From NCBI GenBank assembly GCA_050735975.1, contig JBOHVS010000108.1:1-23377 (forward strand): DNA of 23,377 nt, given 5' to 3'. The notes under the pieces are model-generated. The model was not told the DNA's origin. It did not search any database and was given only the letters and a program-made list of their open reading frames with translations. Shown here in pieces: positions 1 through 6,878 of this stretch; position 1 is the first letter of the stretch; each line of letters opens with the position of its first letter. The DNA comes from DATMBL01 sp050735975. GTDB taxonomy: Bacteria; Desulfobacterota; Binatia; UBA9968. Both the position numbers and the translations under genes were made by a program.

Positions 1-1085
1 CCCGGCAATTCCTCCGGCTTGATCGCGCCCAATCCCATCTTTTCCAACGTCAATCCCTCTTTTCGATAATCCGTTCGATTCGCTATCGACGCCAAGGTAA
101 TGAGCGCGCCCATCACGGGAGTTGGCACTCCGAACAATCCTCCGATTGCCGCCATCGGTACGAGTCCGAAACCAACATCTTCGTTGATATAGCGATGATT
201 TAGCGACGGCGGCGATTTGATCGTGCGGTTAGGCTCGCTTTCCGATATGGCTCTATAAACCGACCGGCTGCCGCGCGCTTCATCCGACGTTAACCCGGCC
301 TGGTGAAAAATATCCACGAAGCTCAAGGGATTGATCCCGAGACGCTTGACGATCTCCAACCTTTCGCTATCCACTTCTTCAATCCAGGCGGCTATCGCCG
401 GCGTGATCCCTTCGCTGTAGTAGCAAAACTCCCCACCCGTCTTCTCGATCCAGCCGGTGTTTCCGAGCATTCCTGCTGGATGCATGATAGCGTTGATATT
501 GGAAAATCCGGTTTCAAGCACGTTCTCGGCGGGGACTACGTTCGGGAAAAGCTCGCGAATTTCGCTGACAAGTTCAGCCGTGTCCTTTCCCGGAAAAGCA
601 GCGCAGCGAAGCCGCATGGTCCGGCGATAGATCTCGACCTGCGCCGGCTGCCGCATCCGGCAGATATAGGTCAGGGTAACTGTTTCACACAACCCGATCG
701 GCGCCTTACAACCGGCGCCGCGCAGAACATTGGCAAAATGAAGTGAGCCGCCGGTGTGACCGGGATTAAGAAGAACTCTTTGACCGGTCGTAAGATGTTG
801 AGCGATGCTTCGCCCCAGGTATTCATGAGCCACCGCGGGCGCCGCGACAATGATCAGGTCCGCGCCTGAGACAACCGGAACAATGTTTGGGCTAACAACG
901 TAAGGAACGGCCAACTTTTCCTCTCCAGCCTCAACCAGTTCGATTCCGCCTCGTTTGATGATCGGCAACAACGTATTGTCGGAGCGGGAGAAGAGGCGGA
1001 CTTCGTAGCCTTGCAAGGTCAGATCCGCTGCGGCGGCGCAACCCCCGTTGCCGGCGCCCAGCACCGCGATTTTGTTGATCGACAT
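1..1085 (-). CDS. Opine/octopine dehydrogenase family enzyme (3' end outside window)
   Basis: The frame is open from an ATG at 1085 to the window edge, giving 361 codons, so nearly the whole protein is visible. Residues 8-15 form a Rossmann dinucleotide-binding motif (VLGAGNGG). The C-terminal part carries the arrangement expected of octopine dehydrogenases: His202 in an MHPAG motif, Arg298 and Asp303, with the same R-x4-D spacing as the known His-Arg-Asp catalytic triad. Enzymes of this family reductively join an amino acid to a 2-oxo acid using NAD(P)H, or run the reverse. The two genes upstream on the same strand encode an enolase-superfamily enzyme and an M24 protein, so a role in N-substituted amino acid metabolism is a reasonable inference. 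The substrate cannot be read from the sequence. There is no clear ribosome binding site; a hexamer-repeat element occupies the 167 bases upstream. Confidence 0.85.
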   Translation of the reverse strand, partial: MSINKIAVLGAGNGGCAAAADLTLQGYEVRLFSRSDNTLLPIIKRGGIELVEAGEEKLAVPYVVSPNIVPVVSGADLIIVAAPAVAHEYLGRSIAQHLTTGQRVLLNPGHTGGSLHFANVLRGAGCKAPIGLCETVTLTYICRMRQPAQVEIYRRTMRLRCAAFPGKDTAELVSEIRELFPNVVPAENVLETGFSNINAIMHPAGMLGNTGWIEKTGGEFCYYSEGITPAIAAWIEEVDSERLEIVKRLGINPLSFVDIFHQAGLTSDEARGSRSVYRAISESEPNRTIKSPPSLNHRYINEDVGFGLVPMAAIGGLFGVPTPVMGALITLASIANRTDYRKEGLTLEKMGLGAIKPEELP

Positions 1086-1094
1086 CGATAAAGC

Positions 1095-1145
1095 AGGTTC
1101 AGGTTGAGGCTTAGGTTCAGCCCCTCAACCTAAACCTGAACCTTA
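1095..1145. repeat. Hexamer-unit inverted-repeat element (copy 1)
   Basis: Positions 1095-1120 are tandem six-base units of the form AGGYTN. After a CCCC loop (1121-1124), positions 1125-1145 carry the complementary units. The inner 19 bases of the two arms pair with about three mismatches, so the element can fold into a hairpin. Further CCTNA-type units follow at 1187-1220 and 1229-1244, up to a few bases from the stop codon of the enolase-superfamily gene. Related elements lie at 5839-5909, 6025-6044, 13861-13883 and 16971-17016. Confidence 0.8.
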
Positions 1146-1157
1146 GACTAGACTCCG

Positions 1158-1201
1158 GAGCAATGTTCGAAGCTCAAGGTTCGAGGTTCGAAACTCAACC
1201 T
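1158..1201 (-). repeat. Dispersed repeat module shared with 13874-13909
   Basis: The 14-mer GAGCAATGTTCGAA (1158-1171) and the 10-mer AACTCAACCT (1192-1201) both recur, in the same relative order but inverted, at 13896-13909 and 13874-13883. The inner spacing differs by 8 bases between the copies. A looser third copy of the first part is at 19748-19765. This points to a dispersed intergenic element rather than chance similarity. Confidence 0.7.
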
Positions 1202-1252
1202 TAGCCTTAGCCTGAACCTGTCTCACGGCCTTAACCTCAATCTGTCCCAGGC

Positions 1253-2407
1253 TTACGTAAGGCGGTAGTGCTTGATCTTATCTTCGTCGAGCTCTACGCC
1301 GAGTCCCGGTTTGGACGATACAAGGATTGCGCCGTCCTCATATGCGAACGGCTCGGTGATGATATCGTCCTGATAGTAGATGCCCGCGATGCCGTCCTTA
1401 CGCTTTTCCTTGGGCGTAGAGACCGGCAGGACACAGGCGAAGCTCGCGACTCCCGTCGACGCCGCGAGATGGAGATTGGCGGCGTTTCCTATCCCGGTCT
1501 CGACGGAGCCGTTTACGTTGCATTTGAGTCCCCCGGCCTCCGCCACGGCGGCGACCTTTTTAGCTTTGAATATTCCCCCGGGTTTGGTGGTGTAGATCGA
1601 AACCATGTCGGCGGCCTTCTTCTGAACGATCTCGAGAACATCCTGGGGAGTCCAGGCGCTCTCATCGGCCATGATCGGCGTATCCACCCGGCGCGCGACT
1701 TCGGCCATCTGGTCGATGCCTTCGACGGGTTGCTCCATGTAAAGAAGATTGTGCTCCTCCATGCCTTTCGTGGCTCTCACTGCCGCCTTGACAGTTGGAT
1801 ATCCCTGGTTCGCGTCAACACAGATATTAACCTCAGGTCCCAAAGCCTTGCGCACTTGCTTGACCAGCTCGACGTCTCGTTTGATATCCAGGCCGCCTTT
1901 TAGCTTGACGGTCTTGATTCCCTCCGCTTTCGCCTGCACCGCCTCGTCAACCGCCTTTTCGATCTCCATAAGCCCAAGGCTATGAGCTATCGATACTCGC
2001 TCGCGGAAACAACCGCCCATAAGTTGATAAGCCGGCACGCCGGTGGCCTTGCCGATGACGTCGTAGAGCGCCATATCGATGGCTGCTTTGGCGTACGGGT
2101 ATCCCTTCACGGCCTTATCCATCAGCGCGTGAACCGCTTCGATGCGACGCGCGTCTGCGTCTTTTACAGCAGGCGCGAGGATATCGTTAATAACGTGAGT
2201 AGTGGTTTGCGGCGTTTCGCCGAAATACCTGCCATGATCTCCCCCCCAGTCTTTCAAAACCGGCGCTTCGCCGAGTCCAATCATTCCTTCAGCGGTATGC
2301 AATTTGATAATTACGTACACGCCTATCGGCGTGGTCAGGCTCGCCCACTGATGAACTCTGCGCGTCGGTAAACGAATCGGAATCGTTTCGATCTTTACAA
2401 TCTTCAT
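1253..2407 (-). CDS. Mandelate racemase/muconate cycloisomerase family enzyme (enolase superfamily)
   Basis: This 384-residue protein has the full-length layout of the enolase superfamily. The capping domain is followed by a TIM barrel carrying a K-x-K pair (Lys168/Lys170), metal ligands Asp198 (CVDANQGY), Glu225 (YMEQP) and Asp248 (MADES), and a second catalytic lysine, Lys275 (TTKPGG). Lysines on both faces are the signature of the muconate lactonizing subgroup. It includes cycloisomerases, o-succinylbenzoate synthase, dipeptide epimerases and N-acyl/N-succinyl amino acid racemases. The enzyme should abstract a proton alpha to a carboxylate bound to Mg2+. It lies 6 bases after the M24 gene, almost certainly co-transcribed, and is followed by the opine-dehydrogenase gene. 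This context favours an amino-acid-derived substrate over an aromatic catabolite. A hexamer-repeat region begins within 10 bases of the stop. Confidence 0.88.
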   Translation of the reverse strand: MKIVKIETIPIRLPTRRVHQWASLTTPIGVYVIIKLHTAEGMIGLGEAPVLKDWGGDHGRYFGETPQTTTHVINDILAPAVKDADARRIEAVHALMDKAVKGYPYAKAAIDMALYDVIGKATGVPAYQLMGGCFRERVSIAHSLGLMEIEKAVDEAVQAKAEGIKTVKLKGGLDIKRDVELVKQVRKALGPEVNICVDANQGYPTVKAAVRATKGMEEHNLLYMEQPVEGIDQMAEVARRVDTPIMADESAWTPQDVLEIVQKKAADMVSIYTTKPGGIFKAKKVAAVAEAGGLKCNVNGSVETGIGNAANLHLAASTGVASFACVLPVSTPKEKRKDGIAGIYYQDDIITEPFAYEDGAILVSSKPGLGVELDEDKIKHYRLT

Positions 2408-2413
2408 GCGCCG

Positions 2414-3526
2414 TTAGCCCACGCGCATCAGCCTATCCGCCGCTGTGTAATCCGACATCAGCTCGCAGCCCGTCTTTGTGACACAGAACATATCTTTATT
2501 TTGCAGCCCCATTCTACCCGGAATATACACGAGAGGCTCGAAAGCGCCGACCATGCCCTCTTCCAGCATTTCGTCGCCGTAACGGCCCATGTAGGGCTCC
2601 TCGTGCAGAAACAAGCCGATGCCATGGCCGACGAAGCTGATCGGCTCGAAACCAAGCTCGCCAAACTTTTTGAGAAACATCCCATAGATATCCTTGCAGC
2701 GGGAGCCGGGCTTGATCATGTCCATCACGAGATATTTGCACTCGATCAGGTTCGACCAGATCTTTTCCTGCTCCGCAGTCGGCTGCCGCACTACGGCGGT
2801 GCGGCAGATGCCCGCGAGGTAACCGTTCTGCTGGCCGAATATTTCCATGCGGATGAGATCGCCCTCCTGAAGCTTTCGCTGGGTGGGGCCGACGTTGGGG
2901 AACTGGCTTCTTTCGCCGGATGCGACGATCATCAGCTTGTAATTCTCCGCGCCGCCGGCGAAGAGCGCGCTTAAAAGACGGCCCGCGAGTTCCATCTCCG
3001 TCATTCCCTCCCGCGCGGCATGCAACGTGTCGCCGATCGCCTTGTCCGTCAACTTGCTAAGCGACCGCAAAAGATTCAGTTCATTCGCGGTCTTGACCTG
3101 ACGAGCCCTATTAAAGATCGCGTCGGCCGCGACCCATCGAATGTCCGGCGCTACTCGCTGCAGTGTGGCAAAATCCTTGGCGGGAAGAAACTCCATCTCG
3201 ATACCGATTTTGGAGCGCTCGAGCTTCAGATCCTTGAGCGCCTCGGCGAGTTTGTCCATGGGGTCTTCAGTAAACTCCCGGTAGACACGCAAGTCATCGA
3301 TTCCAGCCTGCGCTTTTACGGTCGTGGCTTCCATGTCGATGGCAACCATGGAGAGCCGCCCGTCCGAAGTGAGGATGCAGATCGCATGCCGCCACCGCAT
3401 GAGCGACTGGGATGGCACGACGAAGCCGGAGACGTACGTCACGTTCTCCGGAGAGACAGCGATGATCGCGTCCAATCCCACTTCGACGATGCGGCTTTTC
3501 AATCGCGAGATAATTTCCTGATCCAT
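2414..3526 (-). CDS. M24 (aminopeptidase P/creatinase-fold) protein with altered metal ligands
   Basis: The protein has 370 residues from the ATG at 3526. An N-terminal creatinase-like domain (about 1-150) precedes a C-terminal pita-bread domain. Canonical M24 peptidases hold two metals with D, D, H, E, E. Here the aligned positions read Glu228 (MEIFG), Gly239 (AGICRT instead of SDITRT), His301 (GHGIG), Glu330 (AFEPL) and Lys344 (QNKDM instead of RIED). At least two ligands are therefore lost, so dinuclear-metal peptidase activity is unlikely. Creatinase uses this fold without metal, and ectoine hydrolase is another non-peptidase member, so hydrolysis of a small amino-acid derivative is plausible. 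The frame could extend to a TTG at 3667, but a TTGACC-N17-TATTCT promoter lies inside that extension and the M24 similarity begins at the later ATG. First gene of the operon running to the left edge. Confidence 0.8.
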   Translation of the reverse strand: MDQEIISRLKSRIVEVGLDAIIAVSPENVTYVSGFVVPSQSLMRWRHAICILTSDGRLSMVAIDMEATTVKAQAGIDDLRVYREFTEDPMDKLAEALKDLKLERSKIGIEMEFLPAKDFATLQRVAPDIRWVAADAIFNRARQVKTANELNLLRSLSKLTDKAIGDTLHAAREGMTEMELAGRLLSALFAGGAENYKLMIVASGERSQFPNVGPTQRKLQEGDLIRMEIFGQQNGYLAGICRTAVVRQPTAEQEKIWSNLIECKYLVMDMIKPGSRCKDIYGMFLKKFGELGFEPISFVGHGIGLFLHEEPYMGRYGDEMLEEGMVGAFEPLVYIPGRMGLQNKDMFCVTKTGCELMSDYTAADRLMRVG

Positions 3527-3551
3527 GGCGGTGGTGACTCGACTGCGTGCG

Positions 3552-3580
3552 AGAATATCCTCTGCCAACCAGAGGGTCAA
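3552..3580 (-). promoter_or_regulatory. Probable sigma70-type promoter for the M24/enolase-superfamily operon
   Basis: Read on the minus strand: TTGACC (3580-3575), a 17-base spacer, then TATTCT (3557-3552). Transcription would start near 3545, leaving a leader of only about 20 bases before the ATG at 3526. It also argues against the upstream TTG start. Confidence 0.55.
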
Positions 3581-3734
3581 GCAATCCGCGCTTGGCGAAT
3601 AAAAGCCGTTACTTTTGAACGCAAGCCGGCGCAATACGCCTCTGCTTATTGACCGCGGCGCCGTCAAGGGCGAGAATTTTTTTGGGACCCCGCGACCGAT
3701 TTTTTTCTGCTAAGCTCATCTTTACGCGTCGCCA

Positions 3735-5684
3735 CTACCAAAGCTTCGTTGTATCGATAATGTAAACGCGTCCCGAATATCTCTGAACCGTCTCATGCAT
3801 GTGCTCGGTCCCGCCGAAGGCATCTCCTTCTTTCCGGTTCCACAGGCAAACAAACCGGACTTTATCCGGACCCCACGAAAGCGCATTGTACAATTGCCAG
3901 AGATTGTCCCGGGCATACGGGTTGGCGTTCTTTGGCAGCGGCCCGAGTTCATCGGGCATGATCAGAAGCCGGGTCTTTGGATCGGATTTGACTTGATAGA
4001 AACGCTCCGTCCAATTGCCCGGCGCAAACCCCACCGATTTCCGCAAGAAGGTCGGCTCGTCGAACGGTATACGCAGCTCCAGACGCAAGCCGCGCGCCAG
4101 GCAAACCTCGGCAAAAAGCAAATCACCGCCGCAGGCGCCGCCGCAAAGCGCCAGGTCTTCAGGTCCCGCAGACAGTTCATCGAGCTTTGCCGCAATAGCG
4201 TCCGCCGCGATCTTTTCCTTATCAGCCGGGAAACGCGGCGCCGAACGGTCCGGCGCATCGATCATATGCCCGCTAAAAAGAACCACCTGCCGCGGCCGCC
4301 ACGCTTTATCCGGTGGATGGAGCCGGTTCAACGCTCGATCAAGCACTGCAAGGCCTGTTTCGATCTCCTGAGGCCGAAAACCCAGATCTTTAAGGAGCAA
4401 CAACTGTTGACGAGATGAATTCAGCCTGAACCAGTCTTTGTCGGCTACCGCAACCGCATTTTTGTAGCCCGCATCCACCATCTGCTTAGCGCCAACCAGT
4501 ACTTCCAATTCGGCCAGAGTGACACGGGCCCAGTAATCCTTGGGGTCCTTTTCCAAGGCACCCCTGATTGCCCAACGAACACCACCTTCCATCTCCCGCG
4601 TTTCGTCAGCCTTCTCCTCGTTGCCGGAGAGATGGACCGAGATATAGGTCAGAGTCACCGCGTTGATTCCCGAATAATAATGAGCGGGGTCTTTGCGAAA
4701 GCCCGTAGAATACGCATTGATCGCTTCTTGCAGGATAGCGATCTCTGCCTCCGCTTCGCGCCTCATTTCTTTGGCTGTTCTACCTTCGAGCCTCCAGGAC
4801 TCGACCCAAGCTTCTTTTTCAACCCGTCCGAGCAGTGCCCAGCTTTCGGCATCTTCAGGAAACTCCTTCAGCAAATCTTCAATCCACTCCTTCGCTTCGT
4901 CCCGCCTCTTTAACAGCCCCAACAGCAAGCCCTTCTGACGGCGGCTCTCCAGGTCCCTGGGACTGATCGCAAGGGCGTTTTCGTATTCGGCGAGCGCCAG
5001 TCTGAATTGGCCTAAAGAAAGCAGGGCCTTGCCGGCCGTTTGGAAAGCTTCGATGCGAAAAACCCGGGTTGGAGCCTCCTCCGCAAACACAAGAATATCG
5101 CCCGGCCGATTTCCTCGTCGCGCTATTTCAATGCGATCCGCCGAAGCTTCATATTGTTCCCAAAACTCTTTGGCCTCCTCGACTCGCAAGGATTTCCAAT
5201 CCGGTTCCTTCAGGTAGCGCAGCAGATGGTAAACCGGACTCACCTTTCTGTCGTACCAAGATGCGATAGTTTCTATAGAGATTTTTGCTAGAGCTTTTTT
5301 GTCCTCCTCCAGGTACGGCGGAGCCGGCAACCCGCTCTCCGTTACGTGATACCGCAGGGATCGATCCGTATAGACATCGAAAGGCATGTGATCACGCCGG
5401 CATTTGATCTGAATGACGCCCCGCGCGCAGAGCGCGTGACGCACCCCAAGCTCATACCAGACGGTCGGGTTGTCGATGGATAGATCGGCGACTACCAGGT
5501 CCGCGAGAACCAGTTCTTGGAACATGTCGGTGCGAATATTGCCGGCGCGCATCTCTTCGTCCGCCCGGAACACCTCAAAACCCGCGCTTTCAAGCGCCGG
5601 TTTTATGTAATCGGTGTACACCCGGTTGAAGTCGACGCCCTCTTTTACTCCGAAGGGCATCGCCACGAACGCGTGATAAGCCAT
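3735..5684 (-). CDS. ASK signalosome-like protein: deoxyribosyltransferase/TIR-like, TPR/TRAFs-binding and SLOG-like domains
   Basis: This 649-residue soluble protein has three visible parts. Residues 1-125 form a Rossmannoid nucleoside-deoxyribosyltransferase/TIR-like domain: FVAMPFG, a RADEEM segment, ADLVVADLS, and NPTVWYELGVRHA, with Glu78 in the usual catalytic position. Residues about 210-460 are helical. Two TPR-like units (about 212-279) are followed by DPAHYYSGINAVTLTY (332-347), which resembles the signature of the MAP3K TRAFs-binding (DUF4071) family of animal ASK kinases. Residues about 465-649 start with VVLFSGHMID and contain CGGACGGDLLFAE (514-526), a Rossmann-like nucleotide-binding region similar to SLOG/LOG-type domains, then a conserved LWNRKEG tail. 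There is no kinase domain. It is probably a stress or conflict sensor/effector acting on a nucleotide or NAD-like ligand; the reaction is inferred, not shown. It appears monocistronic, with its own extended -10 promoter. Confidence 0.78.
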   Translation of the reverse strand: MAYHAFVAMPFGVKEGVDFNRVYTDYIKPALESAGFEVFRADEEMRAGNIRTDMFQELVLADLVVADLSIDNPTVWYELGVRHALCARGVIQIKCRRDHMPFDVYTDRSLRYHVTESGLPAPPYLEEDKKALAKISIETIASWYDRKVSPVYHLLRYLKEPDWKSLRVEEAKEFWEQYEASADRIEIARRGNRPGDILVFAEEAPTRVFRIEAFQTAGKALLSLGQFRLALAEYENALAISPRDLESRRQKGLLLGLLKRRDEAKEWIEDLLKEFPEDAESWALLGRVEKEAWVESWRLEGRTAKEMRREAEAEIAILQEAINAYSTGFRKDPAHYYSGINAVTLTYISVHLSGNEEKADETREMEGGVRWAIRGALEKDPKDYWARVTLAELEVLVGAKQMVDAGYKNAVAVADKDWFRLNSSRQQLLLLKDLGFRPQEIETGLAVLDRALNRLHPPDKAWRPRQVVLFSGHMIDAPDRSAPRFPADKEKIAADAIAAKLDELSAGPEDLALCGGACGGDLLFAEVCLARGLRLELRIPFDEPTFLRKSVGFAPGNWTERFYQVKSDPKTRLLIMPDELGPLPKNANPYARDNLWQLYNALSWGPDKVRFVCLWNRKEGDAFGGTEHMHETVQRYSGRVYIIDTTKLW

Positions 5685-5722
5685 CCTGCTTTTGCCTTAA
5701 TGTGATACAGCGGTAGAGAGAT

Positions 5723-5731
5723 ATTATAGCA
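5723..5731 (-). promoter_or_regulatory. Extended -10 promoter for the ASK-like gene
   Basis: On the minus strand the sequence reads TGCTATAAT, a perfect TATAAT with the TGN extension. No good -35 is visible at the usual distance, as is typical for extended -10 promoters. The predicted start leaves a leader of roughly 30 bases before the ATG at 5684. Confidence 0.6.
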
Positions 5732-5838
5732 GTCCTTTAAGGGAAAGGGTTAGTGTTTTAGACCGTGAACGAGGCTGAGAAACTTCGGTAGGTTCAGCAA
5801 ACCTCATTACCCGGTAAGTAGGCGTACCCTGAATAACT

Positions 5839-5909
5839 AGGTTCAGGTTGAGGCTTAGGTTGAGATTGAGGTTGAGCCCCCCTTAACCTTAGCCTTAACC
5901 TCAACCTTG
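5839..5909. repeat. Hexamer-unit inverted-repeat element (copy 2) in the 357-base gap 5685-6041
   Basis: Positions 5839-5876 hold six consecutive AGGTTN/AGGCTN/AGATTG units. A C-rich loop (5877-5881) is followed by the complementary CCTTAA/CCTCAA-type units to 5909. More units of this kind sit at 6025-6044 and contain the stop codon of the SDR gene. The rest of this gap holds the promoter at 5723-5731, a 16-base sequence at 5940-5955 also found at 3644-3659, and a weak REP-like stretch around 5965-6010. I see no gene in it. Confidence 0.8.
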
Positions 5910-5939
5910 ATTGATCGGGCGGCGGCCTGCAAGGTAGAA

Positions 5940-5955
5940 GCTTATTGACCGCGGC
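5940..5955. repeat. 16-base direct repeat, second copy at 3644-3659
   Basis: GCTTATTGACCGCGGC occurs exactly at 3644-3659 and 5940-5955. Both copies lie in non-coding DNA flanking the ASK-like gene, one on either side. The first copy is non-coding only if the M24 gene starts at 3526. Confidence 0.6.
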
Positions 5956-6024
5956 CGGAAGGGACTCGCCGGCGAAGGCTGGAACACAGTGCCGCTGCTT
6001 CTCCATCGGCCGTAAATAATGCGG

Positions 6025-6044
6025 TTTAGGTTTGGGTTAGGTTA
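6025..6044. repeat. Hexamer-type repeat containing the SDR stop codon
   Basis: GGTTTAGG/GGTTAGG units at 6025-6044, read on the minus strand as CTAACC repeats, include the TAA stop (6044-6042) of the SDR gene. The gene's end therefore lies inside the repeat. Confidence 0.65.
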
Positions 6045-6785
6045 GTGAAAGATACTGCCGCCATCGACGATGATGGTCTGGCCGGTGACGAAATCGCTGT
6101 CCGATGAAGCAAAATACATCACGACGCCGAGGAGATCTTCCGGCGCCTGCAATCGTTTGATGGAGCGCGCTTTGAGTTGAAAGTCCGTGAACTCCCTGGG
6201 AGCATTCTGCCCCTCGTGCTGAACCAGTCCGGGCGCGATGGCATTGACGCAGATGCCGTACTCTCCGACCTCACGCGCCAGCGAGCGAGTCATTCCGATG
6301 ACTGCGGCTTTCGATGCCACATAGTGCAGAAACAACGGGGTACCGGCGAATGCCGTGGACGACGAGATATTGATGATTTTGCCGCTTCTCTGTTCTTTCA
6401 TCTGCGGGAATACGGCCTTCGCGCATAAGAAAGGCCCTTTGATGTTGACCGCGGCAACGCGGTCCCATTCCGTCGCGGCAATCTCATAAAAGGGGCGGCG
6501 CTGTATGTCGATGAAAATTGCCGCGTTATTGATGAGAATATCGATGCGCCCGAAAGCCTTAACAGCTTCATCGGCCATTCGTTGCGTGTCATCTTCCCTG
6601 GATACGTCAACCTGAAGCGCTATCGCCCTGCCCCCGGAGGCTTTGATCTCCTGGACGACGGCGTCGCCGCCGAGGATATCAGCGACCATCACCGCAGCTC
6701 CTTCCGCGGCGAGCTTCCGGCAATATGTCGCGCCGATATGGCGCGCCCCTCCGGTAACGATGGCGACTTTACCGCCCAGCCTCAT
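6042..6785 (-). CDS. SDR-family oxidoreductase
   Basis: A 247-residue classical short-chain dehydrogenase. It shows the cofactor motif TGGARHIG (11-18), Asp60-Val61 for the adenine ring, NNAA (86-89, a variant of NNAG), and the catalytic set Asn114, Ser142, Tyr155 and Lys159 (HYVASK). Such enzymes oxidise or reduce alcohol/ketone groups with NAD(P)(H). The start is taken at the ATG at 6785, which opens directly into the Rossmann fold; a longer frame up to 6857 would translate the octamer repeats at 6803-6873 and is unlikely to be real. It follows two FAD oxidoreductase genes on the same strand and may act on the same substrate class. The stop codon is embedded in a repeat. The substrate is unknown. 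Confidence 0.88.
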   Translation of the reverse strand: MRLGGKVAIVTGGARHIGATYCRKLAAEGAAVMVADILGGDAVVQEIKASGGRAIALQVDVSREDDTQRMADEAVKAFGRIDILINNAAIFIDIQRRPFYEIAATEWDRVAAVNIKGPFLCAKAVFPQMKEQRSGKIINISSSTAFAGTPLFLHYVASKAAVIGMTRSLAREVGEYGICVNAIAPGLVQHEGQNAPREFTDFQLKARSIKRLQAPEDLLGVVMYFASSDSDFVTGQTIIVDGGSIFH

Positions 6786-6802
6786 AAACAACCCCCGGGG
6801 TG

Positions 6803-6873
6803 ATGGAGCGATGGAGTAATGGAGAACTGGGTTCAACGCAGCACTCCAACATTCCATTACTCCAACACTCCAA
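6803..6873. repeat. Octamer-unit inverted-repeat element
   Basis: Three ATGGAGNN units (6803-6826) are followed, after a 15-base loop, by four complementary units of the form NACTCCAA/CATTCCAT (6842-6873). The element starts 6 bases after the stop codon of the FAD oxidoreductase gene (minus strand) and ends 17 bases before the SDR start. The same unit family recurs at 20626-20658 after the helicase gene. Confidence 0.8.
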
Positions 6874-6878
6874 GCTTT

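Noticed and set aside
303..746. A 147-codon plus-strand frame near the left edge
   Set aside because: Antisense to the opine-dehydrogenase-family gene, which is open across 1-1085 with all catalytic residues.
1095..1244. CRISPR array or telomere-like repeat
   Set aside because: Units are 6-9 bases, imperfect, and turn into their own inverse; there are no spacers, and they sit at gene ends inside a chromosome segment.
3527..3667. N-terminal extension of the M24 protein from a TTG codon
   Set aside because: No M24-like sequence, no ribosome binding site, and a TTGACC-N17-TATTCT promoter lies inside it.
5794..6006. A 70-codon minus-strand frame with an RLRLRL and QPKPQPEP sequence
   Set aside because: It simply translates the hexamer repeat at 5839-5909 and a REP-like stretch (VPAFAGE), so it is not a gene.
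6786..6857. N-terminal extension of the SDR
   Set aside because: It would translate the octamer repeat; the Rossmann fold begins directly at the later ATG.
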